Shown piece after piece: positions 16,349 to 24,445 of a stretch of DNA of 57,388 bases (position 1 is the stretch's first letter; each line of letters opens with the position of its first letter). The stretch is from Candidatus Allofournierella merdigallinarum. Its GTDB lineage: Bacteria > Bacillota > Clostridia > Oscillospirales > Ruminococcaceae. The stretch spans positions 1 through 57,388 of the forward strand of contig DXAC01000042.1 in NCBI GenBank assembly GCA_019117205.1, in the 5' to 3' direction. The position numbers were made by a program, and so were the translations under genes. Below the pieces are notes generated by a model. That model was not told where the DNA came from and did not search any database. It saw nothing but the letters and a program-made list of their open reading frames with translations.

Positions 16349-17638
16349 ATGGATCTTCATATCAACAGCATCTGCGTACAGGGCGGCTATACGCCCGGAA
16401 ACGGCGAGCCGCGGCAGGTGCCCATCATTCAGAGCACCACCTTTAAATACGCCACCAGCGAGGACATGGGCAAGCTGTTCGACCTGGAGGCCAGCGGCTA
16501 CTTTTACAGCCGGCTGCAAAACCCCACCTGCGACACGGTGGCCGCCAAGATCTGCCAGCTGGAGGGCGGCAGCGCCGCCATGCTCACCAGCTCCGGCCAG
16601 GCGGCCAGCTTCTACTCCATCTTCAACATCGCCAGCTGCGGCGACCATGTGGTGAGCAGCAGCACCATCTACGGCGGCACCTACAACCTGTTCGCCGTTA
16701 CCATGAAGCGGATGGGCATCGAGTTCACCTTCGTGGAGCCGGACTGCACCGAGGAGGAGCTGGCCGCCGCTTTCCGCCCCAACACCAAGGCGGTGTTCGG
16801 CGAGACCATCGCCAACCCGGCGCTGGCGGTGCTGGACATCGAGAAGTTCGCCAAGGCGGCCCACGACCACGGGGTGCCGCTGATCATCGACAACACCTTT
16901 GCCACCCCGGTGAACTGCCGGCCCATCGAGTGGGGGGCGGACATCGTGATCCACTCCACCACCAAGTACATGGACGGCCACGGCTCGGCGGTGGGCGGGG
17001 CCATCGTGGACAGCGGCCATTTCGACTGGACGAAATACCCCGACAAGTTCCCCGGCCTGTGCACCCCCGACGAGAGCTACCACGGGGTGGTGTACACCGA
17101 GCGCTTCGGCCTGGCGGGGGCCTACATCACCAAGGCCACCGCCCAGCTGATGCGGGACTTCGGCAGCATCCAGAGCCCCCAGAACGCCTATCTGCTGAAC
17201 CTGGGCCTGGAGAGCCTCCATGTGCGGATGAAGCGCCACTGTGAGAACGGCCAGGCGGTGGCGGAATACCTGCAAAACCACCCGAAAGTAGCCTGGGTGA
17301 CCTACTCCGGCCTGCCCGGCGACAAGTACCACGCCCTGGCCCGGAAGTATCTGCCAAACGGCGGCTGCGGCGTGGTGAGCTTTGGGGTGAAAGGCGGGCG
17401 CAAGGCCGCCGAGACCTTTATGAAGCACCTGAAGCTGGCGGCCATCGAGACCCACGTGGCGGACGCCCGCACCTGCTGTTTGCACCCGGCCAGCGCCACC
17501 CACCGGCAGATGAACGACGAGGAGCTGGCCGCCGCCGGGGTGAGCCCGGATCTGGTGCGCTTCAGCTGCGGCCTGGAGGACAGCCGCGACCTCATCGCCG
17601 ACATCGCCCAGGCACTGGACGCGGTGGCGGTGGGATGA
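16349..17638 (+). CDS. metY: O-acetylhomoserine sulfhydrylase (Cys/Met metabolism PLP enzyme)
   Basis: A 429-residue PLP enzyme of the gamma family. The PLP lysine is K206 in HSTTKYMDGHG, and the cofactor-binding SGQAAS and YGGTYNLF segments are present. The length (about 430, longer than cystathionine enzymes) and the long insert before YTERFG favour O-acetylhomoserine sulfhydrylase, which makes homocysteine from O-acetylhomoserine and sulfide. MetA three frames downstream is predicted to supply that acetyl ester, supporting the call. GGAGG sits eight bases before the ATG. The stop overlaps the next start (ATGA). Confidence 0.9.
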   Translation: MDLHINSICVQGGYTPGNGEPRQVPIIQSTTFKYATSEDMGKLFDLEASGYFYSRLQNPTCDTVAAKICQLEGGSAAMLTSSGQAASFYSIFNIASCGDHVVSSSTIYGGTYNLFAVTMKRMGIEFTFVEPDCTEEELAAAFRPNTKAVFGETIANPALAVLDIEKFAKAAHDHGVPLIIDNTFATPVNCRPIEWGADIVIHSTTKYMDGHGSAVGGAIVDSGHFDWTKYPDKFPGLCTPDESYHGVVYTERFGLAGAYITKATAQLMRDFGSIQSPQNAYLLNLGLESLHVRMKRHCENGQAVAEYLQNHPKVAWVTYSGLPGDKYHALARKYLPNGGCGVVSFGVKGGRKAAETFMKHLKLAAIETHVADARTCCLHPASATHRQMNDEELAAAGVSPDLVRFSCGLEDSRDLIADIAQALDAVAVG

Positions 17639-19395
17639 ACCCGCCCGCCCTTTCCCGGCGGCCCGCGGCTTTGCTGCGGGACCCCCGGGTCAGGCTGGGC
17701 CTGGGCTTTCTCGCCGCCCTTGTCTGGCAGTGGGGCCTGCTGTCCCTGTGGGGGCCATCGCCCGCGCTGGTGCTGGCGGCGGTCTGCCTGCTGGCCTGGC
17801 TGGCGGCAGACGGTGCGCGCGGGGGCTTTTCCCTGCCCCGGAAAAGCACGCTGGCCCTTACCGCCTTGCTGGGCGGGGCGCTGGGCTTCGCCTCCATGGC
17901 GCCCGAGATGCTGCTTGCCACCGGAAAAAACGCCGCCCCGCTGGCGCCGCTCGTGCGGGCAGGGCTGGCCCGGGCCGCCGTGCTGACTCTTGTGGCCGCC
18001 CCGCTGCTGTGCTTTGCCCTGGAAAAGCTGTGCGTCCGGTGCGAGGCCGCCCCGGCGCCCGGGCGGCCTTTCCCCCGCCTTGCCTTTTTCGCGGCCACCC
18101 TCGTGTACCTCTGCCCCGCCTGGCGGGGCCGCGTGGTGGAGAACACCACGCTGGACTACGCGAACCAGCTGGCGCAGGTGCGGGGCAACATCCCTTTGAA
18201 CGATATCCACACCCTGGCCCACACCGGCCTGATCTGGCTGTTCCGGGGCGACCACAGCGCCCTGGTCACCGGCCAGTTCCTGGCGCTGGCCGCCCTTGTC
18301 TGCCTGTTCGCCGCCTGGCTCTGGCGCCGGGGGCTGCCCCCGTTCGCGGTGAGCGCCCTGCCGCTGACGCTGATGCTCAACGAGCCGGCCCTTTCCCAGT
18401 TCCAGATCGGCACCAAAGACGCCCCCTACGGCCTGTGCATGGGCCTGGCGCTTTACTTCATAGCCCGTTACATCGCAAACGACCTGGCCTGGAAGCGGCG
18501 CCATCGGCTGGCCTTTGGCCTGTCGCTGGCGGGCTGCGGCCTCTTTCGCTACAACGGCTACGCCTTTGTGGCGGCGTGCCTTGTCTGGCTGGCGGCGCTG
18601 GGCTTTGTCCGCCGGCGGCGGGAGGGCTTTTCGGTGGCCGCCGCGGCGCTGGCCGCGGTGCTGGTCTTCAACTTCTGCGCCTACAGCGTCGCGGGGGCGG
18701 TCAAGGTGCCCAGCGGCGTCTCCATGCAGGTGCCGGCCACCGGCATCGTGCTGCTGCTGCGCGACGGGGCCCTCACGCCCGGGCAGGAAGCCCGCGCCCG
18801 GGAGCTGATGGCGGTGGACTGCGCCTTGCGGGCCATTGACGAGTTTGACGTGGCCCACTACAACGACACCAAGCGCATCTGGTGGCACCGTGATCTGCTC
18901 ACCTATGTCCCCACCGCCGCGGAGGCGAAGTTCGCCCCCCTGCTGGCCCAGGACCCCCGGCTCATCGACCCGCTGAACAACCTGTTCACCCTCTCCCTTT
19001 CGGAAAACAAGGCGGACATCGCGGCGCTGTATCTGGAGCTGTTTTTCCAGCATCCCATCGCCTGCCTGCGGATCGTGGCCGAAAACCAGACAAACGCCTG
19101 GAGCTGGAGCGTTCAAAGTTCCATGAGCCATCTGTTTTATCTGTATCTCATGCTGATGGGCTTTGCCGCCCTGGGCCTGCGCCGGCTGGCCCGCTGCTGG
19201 CCCCTGTTGCTGCCGGTGCTGTGCAACCTGGGTTCCATCCTCATCGCCAGCTGCACCGACGAAGCCCGCTATCTGCTGCCCACCTATCTGCTGGCAGTGC
19301 CCGCCGTTCTGTTCGCGGCGGCCGCCCTCCGGAACGGCCCGCCCGAACAGCGCAAAAATCCACCCAAGCAGGGAGTGTCTGACCCATGCCTCTGA
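17635..19395 (+). CDS. Polytopic membrane protein, DUF6020-like
   Basis: A 586-residue protein with about ten hydrophobic segments. The first lie at residues 22-40 and 43-58, and the last ones are around residues 500-570. A soluble stretch at about residues 370-480 contains HYNDTKRIWWHRDLLTYVP. The membrane layout and the extracytoplasmic region resemble the DUF6020 family and, more loosely, GT-C glycosyltransferases. No catalytic motif can be named with certainty. It overlaps metY by four bases and metA by ten, so it is translated as part of the methionine unit although no methionine role is obvious. It could instead be a lipid-linked sugar transferase that has inserted in the operon. Confidence 0.65.
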   Translation: MNPPALSRRPAALLRDPRVRLGLGFLAALVWQWGLLSLWGPSPALVLAAVCLLAWLAADGARGGFSLPRKSTLALTALLGGALGFASMAPEMLLATGKNAAPLAPLVRAGLARAAVLTLVAAPLLCFALEKLCVRCEAAPAPGRPFPRLAFFAATLVYLCPAWRGRVVENTTLDYANQLAQVRGNIPLNDIHTLAHTGLIWLFRGDHSALVTGQFLALAALVCLFAAWLWRRGLPPFAVSALPLTLMLNEPALSQFQIGTKDAPYGLCMGLALYFIARYIANDLAWKRRHRLAFGLSLAGCGLFRYNGYAFVAACLVWLAALGFVRRRREGFSVAAAALAAVLVFNFCAYSVAGAVKVPSGVSMQVPATGIVLLLRDGALTPGQEARARELMAVDCALRAIDEFDVAHYNDTKRIWWHRDLLTYVPTAAEAKFAPLLAQDPRLIDPLNNLFTLSLSENKADIAALYLELFFQHPIACLRIVAENQTNAWSWSVQSSMSHLFYLYLMLMGFAALGLRRLARCWPLLLPVLCNLGSILIASCTDEARYLLPTYLLAVPAVLFAAAALRNGPPEQRKNPPKQGVSDPCL

Positions 19396-20309
19396 TCATC
19401 CCCAAAACGCTGCCCGCCTACGGGGTGCTGGGCAGCGAGAACGTGTTCGTGATGCACAAGCGCCGGGCGCGCACCCAGCACATCCGCCCGCTGCGGATCG
19501 TGGCGCTGAACCTGATGCCCACCAAGATCGCCACCGAGACCCAGCTGGCCCGGCTGCTGGCCAACAGCCCCCTGCAGGTGCAGCTGACCCTGCTGCACAC
19601 CGCCAGCCACGCCGCCAGCCATGTGCCCGGCGGCCACATGGAGGCCTTTTACAAGACCTTTGACGAAATACGCAATGAGCGGTTCGACGGCATGATCATC
19701 ACCGGCGCGCCGGTGGAGCAGCTGCCCTTTGAACAGGTGGACTACTGGGACGAGTTGTGCCAGATCATGGACTTCACCCGCTCGAGCGTCTACTCCACCC
19801 TCCACGTCTGCTGGGGGGCCCAGGCGGCGCTGTACCACCACTTCGGCATCGAGAAAAAGCCCCTGCCCCAAAAGATGTTCGGGGTGTTCCCCCACCGGGT
19901 CACCCGGCCCTCCAACCCCCTGGTGCGGGGCTTCGACGAGGTGTTCTGGGCGCCCCACTCCCGCCACACCGGCATCGACGAGGAGCAGGTGAAAGCCTGC
20001 GGTGCGCTGCGGGTGCTGGCCCAGAGCGACGAGGCGGGCATCTACCTGATGAGCACCGACAGCGGCCGGCAGATCTTCGTCACCGGCCACCCGGAGTACG
20101 AGCGGCTGACGCTGGACGCGGAGTACCGGCGGGACGTGGCCAAAGGGCTGGACATCCAGCCCCCAAAGCACTACTACCCCGGCGACGACCCCGCCAACGA
20201 GCCGGTGTACCGCTGGCGGGCCCACGCCTTTCTGCTGTACACCAACTGGCTGAACTACTATGTGTACCAGAACACCCCCTACGACCTGGGGGAGCTGGAC
20301 ACCCTCTGA
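19386..20309 (+). CDS. metA: Homoserine O-acetyltransferase, MetA family
   Basis: A 307-residue class-I-glutaminase-fold acyltransferase activating homoserine for methionine synthesis. The catalytic cysteine is C142 in HVCWGAQAA, with H235 and E237 in VTGHPEYE. Residue 111 is Glu (TGAPVEQLPF). In this family Glu at 111 is associated with acetyl-CoA use and Gly with succinyl-CoA, so an acetyltransferase is predicted despite the usual succinyltransferase name. That agrees with the O-acetylhomoserine sulfhydrylase in the same unit. GGGAG lies ten bases upstream of the ATG. Ends before a strong terminator. Confidence 0.92.
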   Translation: MPLIIPKTLPAYGVLGSENVFVMHKRRARTQHIRPLRIVALNLMPTKIATETQLARLLANSPLQVQLTLLHTASHAASHVPGGHMEAFYKTFDEIRNERFDGMIITGAPVEQLPFEQVDYWDELCQIMDFTRSSVYSTLHVCWGAQAALYHHFGIEKKPLPQKMFGVFPHRVTRPSNPLVRGFDEVFWAPHSRHTGIDEEQVKACGALRVLAQSDEAGIYLMSTDSGRQIFVTGHPEYERLTLDAEYRRDVAKGLDIQPPKHYYPGDDPANEPVYRWRAHAFLLYTNWLNYYVYQNTPYDLGELDTL

Positions 20310-20315
20310 CCGACC

Positions 20316-20369
20316 CGCGCGCCGGGCAGCCCTCGCCGGCCGCCCGGCGCGCGTTTGTTTTTGTTTTTT
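20316..20369 (+). terminator. Terminator after metA
   Basis: Twelve-base perfect arms (20316-20327 and 20342-20353) with a 14-base loop, followed by TTTGTTTTTGTTTTTT. It ends the metY-metA unit just before the response regulator. Confidence 0.85.
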
Positions 20370-20387
20370 CAGAAAAGGAGCGTTGGT

Positions 20388-21083
20388 ATGCGGATCCTGG
20401 TGGTGGAAGACAACAGGGATATGAACCGGCTCATCCAGCGGGCGCTGACCAAGGCCGGCTACACGGTGGACGGCTGCTTCGACGGCGAAGAGGCGCTGGA
20501 CTTTCTGGCGGGGGCGGAGTACGACGGCGTCGTGCTGGACGTGATGATGCCCAAAATGGACGGCCACCAGCTGCTGACCAGGCTGCGGGCCTCGGGCAGC
20601 GACATCCCGGTGCTCTTCCTCACCGCCCGGGACGCGGTGGCCGACCGGGTGGCGGGGCTGGATCTGGGGGCGGACGACTACCTGGTGAAGCCCTTTGCCT
20701 TTGAGGAGCTGCTGGCCCGCATCCGGGCCATGACCCGCAAGCACGCGGGCAACCGCACCGACCTGCTGGCGGTGGGCGACCTTGTGCTGGACACCCGCGC
20801 CCGCACCGCCGCCCGGGCGGGGCGGGATATCCCGCTGCTGCCCAAGGAGTACGCCATTCTGGAACATCTCATGCGAAACCCCGGCGCGGTGATCGGCCGC
20901 CGCCAGCTGGAGGACCGGATCTGGAACTACGAAAAGGCGGGCAGCTCCAACAACATCGACGGCTATATGAGCCGCCTGCGCAAGAAGATCGACGGCGACG
21001 CGCCGGAGAGCCAGCGGCTGCTGCACACGGTGCGGGGGGTCGGCTGGGCGCTGCGGGAGCCGCAGAAAGGAGAAACGGAATGA
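20388..21083 (+). CDS. OmpR/PhoB-family response regulator
   Basis: A 231-residue regulator. The receiver domain covers residues 1 to about 115, with acidic residues VVEDN and the phosphoacceptor D51 (GVVLDVMMPKMDG). A conserved TARD follows and K102 lies in VKPF. The C-terminal winged helix begins near residue 128, with PLLPKEYAILEHL and the recognition helix NNIDGYMSRLRKKI. The ATG at 20388 follows AAAAGGAG; an upstream in-frame ATG lies in the terminator T run. The stop overlaps the kinase start by four bases. A likely target is the direct repeat at 22504-22525. Confidence 0.94.
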   Translation: MRILVVEDNRDMNRLIQRALTKAGYTVDGCFDGEEALDFLAGAEYDGVVLDVMMPKMDGHQLLTRLRASGSDIPVLFLTARDAVADRVAGLDLGADDYLVKPFAFEELLARIRAMTRKHAGNRTDLLAVGDLVLDTRARTAARAGRDIPLLPKEYAILEHLMRNPGAVIGRRQLEDRIWNYEKAGSSNNIDGYMSRLRKKIDGDAPESQRLLHTVRGVGWALREPQKGETE

Positions 21084-22423
21084 GAAAGCGCTCCATCAAG
21101 GGCCGCATCACCGGCTGGATCACCCTGCTGGTGGTGGCGCTGTTCGCCGTGATGCTGCTGTTCACCTACAGCGTGAGCCATTCGGTGGTGCAGCGCACCG
21201 CCCGCCAGCAGCTCACCGCCGCCGTGCGGGCCAACGCCTCGCTGGTGAGCCTGGACGAGGCGGGGGGCCTGGTCACCGGCAGCGGCTTCTCCTTTTACCA
21301 GAACGGGGTGACCAGCCTTGTCTACAACGAGGCCGGGGCCCTGCTGGCGGGCCAGCTGCCGGTGGGGTTTTCCGCCTCCATCCCCTTTGAAAACGGGGTG
21401 CTTCGCCCGGTGGACGCCGGCGCGGGGGAGTACTACCTGCTGGACCTGTGGGTGGCCAGCGGCTGGGAGAGCGGCGTCTGGCTGCGGGGCCTTTTGGAGG
21501 TGCCGGACAGCGCCCAAAACGCCAAAAACCTGCTGCTGGCCGCGGCGGTGGCCCTGCCGGTGTTCGTGGCGGCGGGGGCGGCGGGCAGCTATTTGATCCT
21601 GCGCCGGTCCCTGCGCCGGCTGGACCACATCAACGCCACGGTGGCCTCCATCAACGAGGGGCGGGACCTGAGCCGGCGCATCGGCCTGCCCGCCCGGGGG
21701 GACGAGCTCAACGCCCTGGCCGCCGGCTTCGACAGCCTGCTGGAGCGGCTGCAGCGCAGCTTTGAGGCCGAGCGCCAGTTCACCGCCGACGCCTCCCATG
21801 AACTGCGCACCCCGGTGGCGGTGATCAAAAGCGCCTGCGAATACGGCGAGCAGTACGACGAGACCGCCGAGGAGCGGCGGGAGACCCTGGCGACCATCCG
21901 CCGCCAGGCGGACCGGATGGGCGAGCTCATCGGCCAGCTGCTGACCCTGACCCGGCTGGACCAGGGGGTGGAGCGGCTGGACGCCCGCCCGGTGGACCTG
22001 GGGCAGCTGGCCCGTCGCGCCGCCGGGGAGCAGGCCCCCGACCCGGCCCGGCTGCGCCTTGAACTGGCCGAGGGGGTGGTCGTGCAGGGGGACGAGGCCC
22101 TTTTGAGCCGGCTGGCGGCCAACCTTGTGGACAACGCTTTCAAGTACGGCGGCGACGGGGCGGTGACCGTGCGGGTGGCCGCCCTGGACGCCGAGGCGGT
22201 GCTCTCGGTGGCGGACCGGGGCCCGGGCATCCCCGCCGACCAGCAGGAGAAGATCTGGCGCCGCTTTTACCAGGCGGACGCTGCCCGCGGCGAGGAGCGG
22301 GGCGGGGTGGGCCTGGGCCTTTCGCTGGTGCAGACCATCGCCCGGCTCCACGGCGGGCGCATGACCCTGGAGAGCGAGGCGGGCGCCGGCTGCGTCTTCA
22401 CCCTGCATCTGCCCCTGGCGTGA
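21080..22423 (+). CDS. Sensor histidine kinase
   Basis: A 447-residue membrane kinase paired with the preceding regulator. Transmembrane segments at about 11-30 and 152-174 enclose an extracellular domain of roughly 120 residues. A HAMP linker follows (residues about 175-228). The phosphoacceptor is H240 in FTADASHELRTPVAV. The ATPase domain has NLVDNAFKYG (N box), ADRGPGIP (G1) and GGVGLGLSLVQ (G2). All catalytic boxes are present. The signal is unknown; the PepSY lipoprotein downstream may be an accessory or a target. Confidence 0.93.
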   Translation: MRKRSIKGRITGWITLLVVALFAVMLLFTYSVSHSVVQRTARQQLTAAVRANASLVSLDEAGGLVTGSGFSFYQNGVTSLVYNEAGALLAGQLPVGFSASIPFENGVLRPVDAGAGEYYLLDLWVASGWESGVWLRGLLEVPDSAQNAKNLLLAAAVALPVFVAAGAAGSYLILRRSLRRLDHINATVASINEGRDLSRRIGLPARGDELNALAAGFDSLLERLQRSFEAERQFTADASHELRTPVAVIKSACEYGEQYDETAEERRETLATIRRQADRMGELIGQLLTLTRLDQGVERLDARPVDLGQLARRAAGEQAPDPARLRLELAEGVVVQGDEALLSRLAANLVDNAFKYGGDGAVTVRVAALDAEAVLSVADRGPGIPADQQEKIWRRFYQADAARGEERGGVGLGLSLVQTIARLHGGRMTLESEAGAGCVFTLHLPLA

Positions 22424-22438
22424 ACACGGCATAAAACA

Positions 22439-22473
22439 GGCGGGAGAGCACCGGCTCTCCCGCCCGCTTTTTT
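22439..22473 (+). terminator. Terminator after the histidine kinase gene
   Basis: Eleven-base perfect arms GGCGGGAGAGC and GCTCTCCCGCC with a 4-base loop, then CGCTTTTTT. Confidence 0.9.
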
Positions 22474-22503
22474 CCGGCGAAAAAATTGGGAATTCTTCTC
22501 AAA

Positions 22504-22536
22504 TTTCATGTTGGTTTCATGTTGGGGGCCTATACT
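22504..22536 (+). promoter_or_regulatory. Promoter with tandem 11-bp regulator sites before the PepSY lipoprotein
   Basis: TTTCATGTTGG occurs twice back to back (22504-22514, 22515-22525), ending five bases before a TATACT -10 (22531-22536). There is no normal -35; the repeats occupy that place. Head-to-tail sites with an 11-base period just upstream of -10 are the usual layout for PhoB/OmpR-type activators. The gene for one lies immediately upstream. Confidence 0.65.
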
Positions 22537-22570
22537 GGTCTCAGAACAAACAGGAAGGAGACACACCCTG

Positions 22571-23638
22571 ATGAAAAAGATACTGATCGCCCTTTTCGCC
22601 GCCCTCTCCCTGCTGACCCTCGCCGCCTGCGGCCAGGGCGCCGAGCAGCTGGGCTATATCTCTGCCGACGCCGCCCGCACCGCCGCCTTGTCCAGCGCCG
22701 GTGTCAGCGCCCAGGCGGCCACGTTCACCGGCACCGACCTCACCGACCGGGACGGCGTGCGCTACTACCTGGTGGCCTTTACCGCCGACGGCGCCAGCTA
22801 CACCAGCCAGGTGGACGCCCTCACCGGCGTGGTCATCCAGACCGAGAGCGCCCCCCTGACCCAGAGCGCCCCCGCCGAGCAGGTGGTCACCGCCGAGGCG
22901 GCCAAGGCCAAGGCCCTGGAGCACGCGGGCCTGACGGAGGCCGACGTGACCTTTATCAAGGCCGAGCTGGACCGGGAGAACGGCCGCACGGTGTACGACG
23001 TGGAGTTCTACACCGCCGACTACAAGGAGTACGACTACGAGATCGACGCCACCACCGGCGAGGTGGTGGGCTTCGACTGGGAGGTGGAGGGCTTTGCCGC
23101 CCCCACGGCCACCCAGGCCCCTGCCGCCACCCGGGCTCCCGCCGCCACCCCCGTGCCCGCCCAGCGCCCCGCCGACATCCGGAACAGCGCCGCCACCCTG
23201 ACCCTGGACCAGGCCAAGGCCAAGGCCCTGGAGCACGCGGGCCTTTCCGCCGGCGAGGTCACCTTTGTGGAGGCCGAGCTGGACCGGGACGACGGCCGGC
23301 TGGTGTATGAGCTGGAGTTCTACACCTCCAGCGGCAAGGAGTACGACTACGAGATCGACGCGGCCACCGGCGAGGTGGTGAAGTACGACTACGACGCCGA
23401 GCACTACGCCCCCTCCACCGGCACCTCCGCCGCGCTGGACGCCGAGGGCGCCAAGGCCCTGGCCCTGGCCCAGGTGCCCGGGGCCACCGCCGCCGACATC
23501 CGGGAGTTCGAGGCCGACCGGGACGACGGCCGCATCCAGTACGAGGGCGAGATCGTCTACGGCGGCATGAAGTACGAGTTCGAGATCGACGGTTACAGCG
23601 GTGCCATCCGGGAGTGGGAGGCCGAACCGCTGCACTGA
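22571..23638 (+). CDS. PepSY-repeat lipoprotein
   Basis: A 355-residue secreted lipoprotein. The signal peptide MKKILIALFAALSLLTLAAC has a lipobox with the lipidated Cys at 20. It then carries four PepSY-like units of about 60-70 residues, each ending in a YEIDATTGEVV-type strand. The two central ones are nearly identical (AKAKALEHAGL, EYDYEIDA) and flank a Pro/Ala/Thr-rich linker around residues 177-200. PepSY domains are found in protease propeptides and in membrane regulators, where they are thought to inhibit or bind. The ATG at 22571 follows AGGAAGGAG. It stands behind the kinase and has its own direct-repeat promoter. Confidence 0.85.
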   Translation: MKKILIALFAALSLLTLAACGQGAEQLGYISADAARTAALSSAGVSAQAATFTGTDLTDRDGVRYYLVAFTADGASYTSQVDALTGVVIQTESAPLTQSAPAEQVVTAEAAKAKALEHAGLTEADVTFIKAELDRENGRTVYDVEFYTADYKEYDYEIDATTGEVVGFDWEVEGFAAPTATQAPAATRAPAATPVPAQRPADIRNSAATLTLDQAKAKALEHAGLSAGEVTFVEAELDRDDGRLVYELEFYTSSGKEYDYEIDAATGEVVKYDYDAEHYAPSTGTSAALDAEGAKALALAQVPGATAADIREFEADRDDGRIQYEGEIVYGGMKYEFEIDGYSGAIREWEAEPLH

Positions 23639-23735
23639 ACCCGCACAAACAGCGCCGGGCGGTTTGTGGGCTTTGCAAGGTCACCATCAAAATCCCGCGA
23701 ACTGAACGGCTGACAAGCAGGATCTCTAAAATGAA

Positions 23736-23775
23736 CCGGCGTGCTGTTTCGCACAGAAACAGCACGCCGGCTTTT
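23736..23775. terminator. Bidirectional terminator between the PepSY and permease genes
   Basis: Fifteen-base perfect arms (23736-23750, 23756-23770) with a 5-base loop. A CTTTTA tail follows on the plus strand and an A-rich flank allows use from the minus strand. It separates convergent genes. Confidence 0.8.
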
Positions 23776-24310
23776 ACTTCATCTCCTTTTTTCCAAACTG
23801 GGTGACAGCCAGCGCGAAAAACAGTCCAAACACCGCCAGCGCACACGGCAGAAACGGAAACATCGAGAAAGCGGTGTTGGAAGTTTCCGCTGTAAAGTCA
23901 TGGAGGGAGCAGGAAACGAGATAACCGCTGTAACAGTAGGGGTAGACGATCCACAGCGGCGTATTCGCCGCCAATACACCGGGGATCACAGGCAGCAAAT
24001 TTGATCCCACAGACAGAAGCGGCTTTTCAAACAGTACGGTGATGGCCCACATGGCCGCGATACACGGCAGCATGGTCAAAAACAGCCTCAGGCACCATTT
24101 CAGCAGATACAGCATCGGCAGGGTCTCTGTTACCCCCATTGTCTGTGTCGCGATCAAGCCGGCGATCACGAACACCACAAGAAATACCACCATTTCCATG
24201 AACAGATAAAAGGTAAGCACACAGGATTTGGCAATGGATAATGCACATCGGCCGACCGGCAGCGCCAGCATTTGATTTTGCCAAAGCGACGAGAGAGATT
24301 TTTGAAACAT
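23774..24310 (-). CDS. ABC-2-type (lantibiotic-immunity-like) permease, N-terminally truncated
   Basis: A 178-residue membrane protein with about four hydrophobic helices, including residues 33-53 and 66-95. The segment WQNQMLALPVGRCALSIAKS followed by a membrane helix resembles the interior of ABC-2 permeases such as the bacitracin/lantibiotic immunity family, where comparable sequence lies some 60-80 residues from the start. The usual first helix is missing, the ATG has only a poor adjacent site (AAGAAGAGT), and an in-frame TAG lies five codons upstream. No ATPase gene is nearby. Codon use is visibly more AT-rich than neighbours. Probably a remnant of a transferred transporter; function unlikely. 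Confidence 0.6.
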   Translation of the reverse strand: MFQKSLSSLWQNQMLALPVGRCALSIAKSCVLTFYLFMEMVVFLVVFVIAGLIATQTMGVTETLPMLYLLKWCLRLFLTMLPCIAAMWAITVLFEKPLLSVGSNLLPVIPGVLAANTPLWIVYPYCYSGYLVSCSLHDFTAETSNTAFSMFPFLPCALAVFGLFFALAVTQFGKKEMK

Positions 24311-24445
24311 ACTCTTCTTTTTACACTACATTGCGATTAAACTAAAGGCAAAATAAAGCGCTGCAAGTTTTTTAACCTGCCGCAACCTGTCTGCCAGCCG
24401 TTAAGTTAGTTTGTTTTCAATACTTCCTTATCGGTGGTTGGCTTT

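Noticed and set aside
15080-17503. An 807-codon minus-strand frame opposite aroF and metY
   Set aside because: It also runs through the aroF terminator and metY promoter. No start signals, no recognisable protein.
22508-22570. Upstream ATG for the PepSY lipoprotein at 22508
   Set aside because: It lies inside the direct-repeat promoter and would add 21 residues before an otherwise perfect lipoprotein signal peptide; ATG 22571 has the ribosome binding site.
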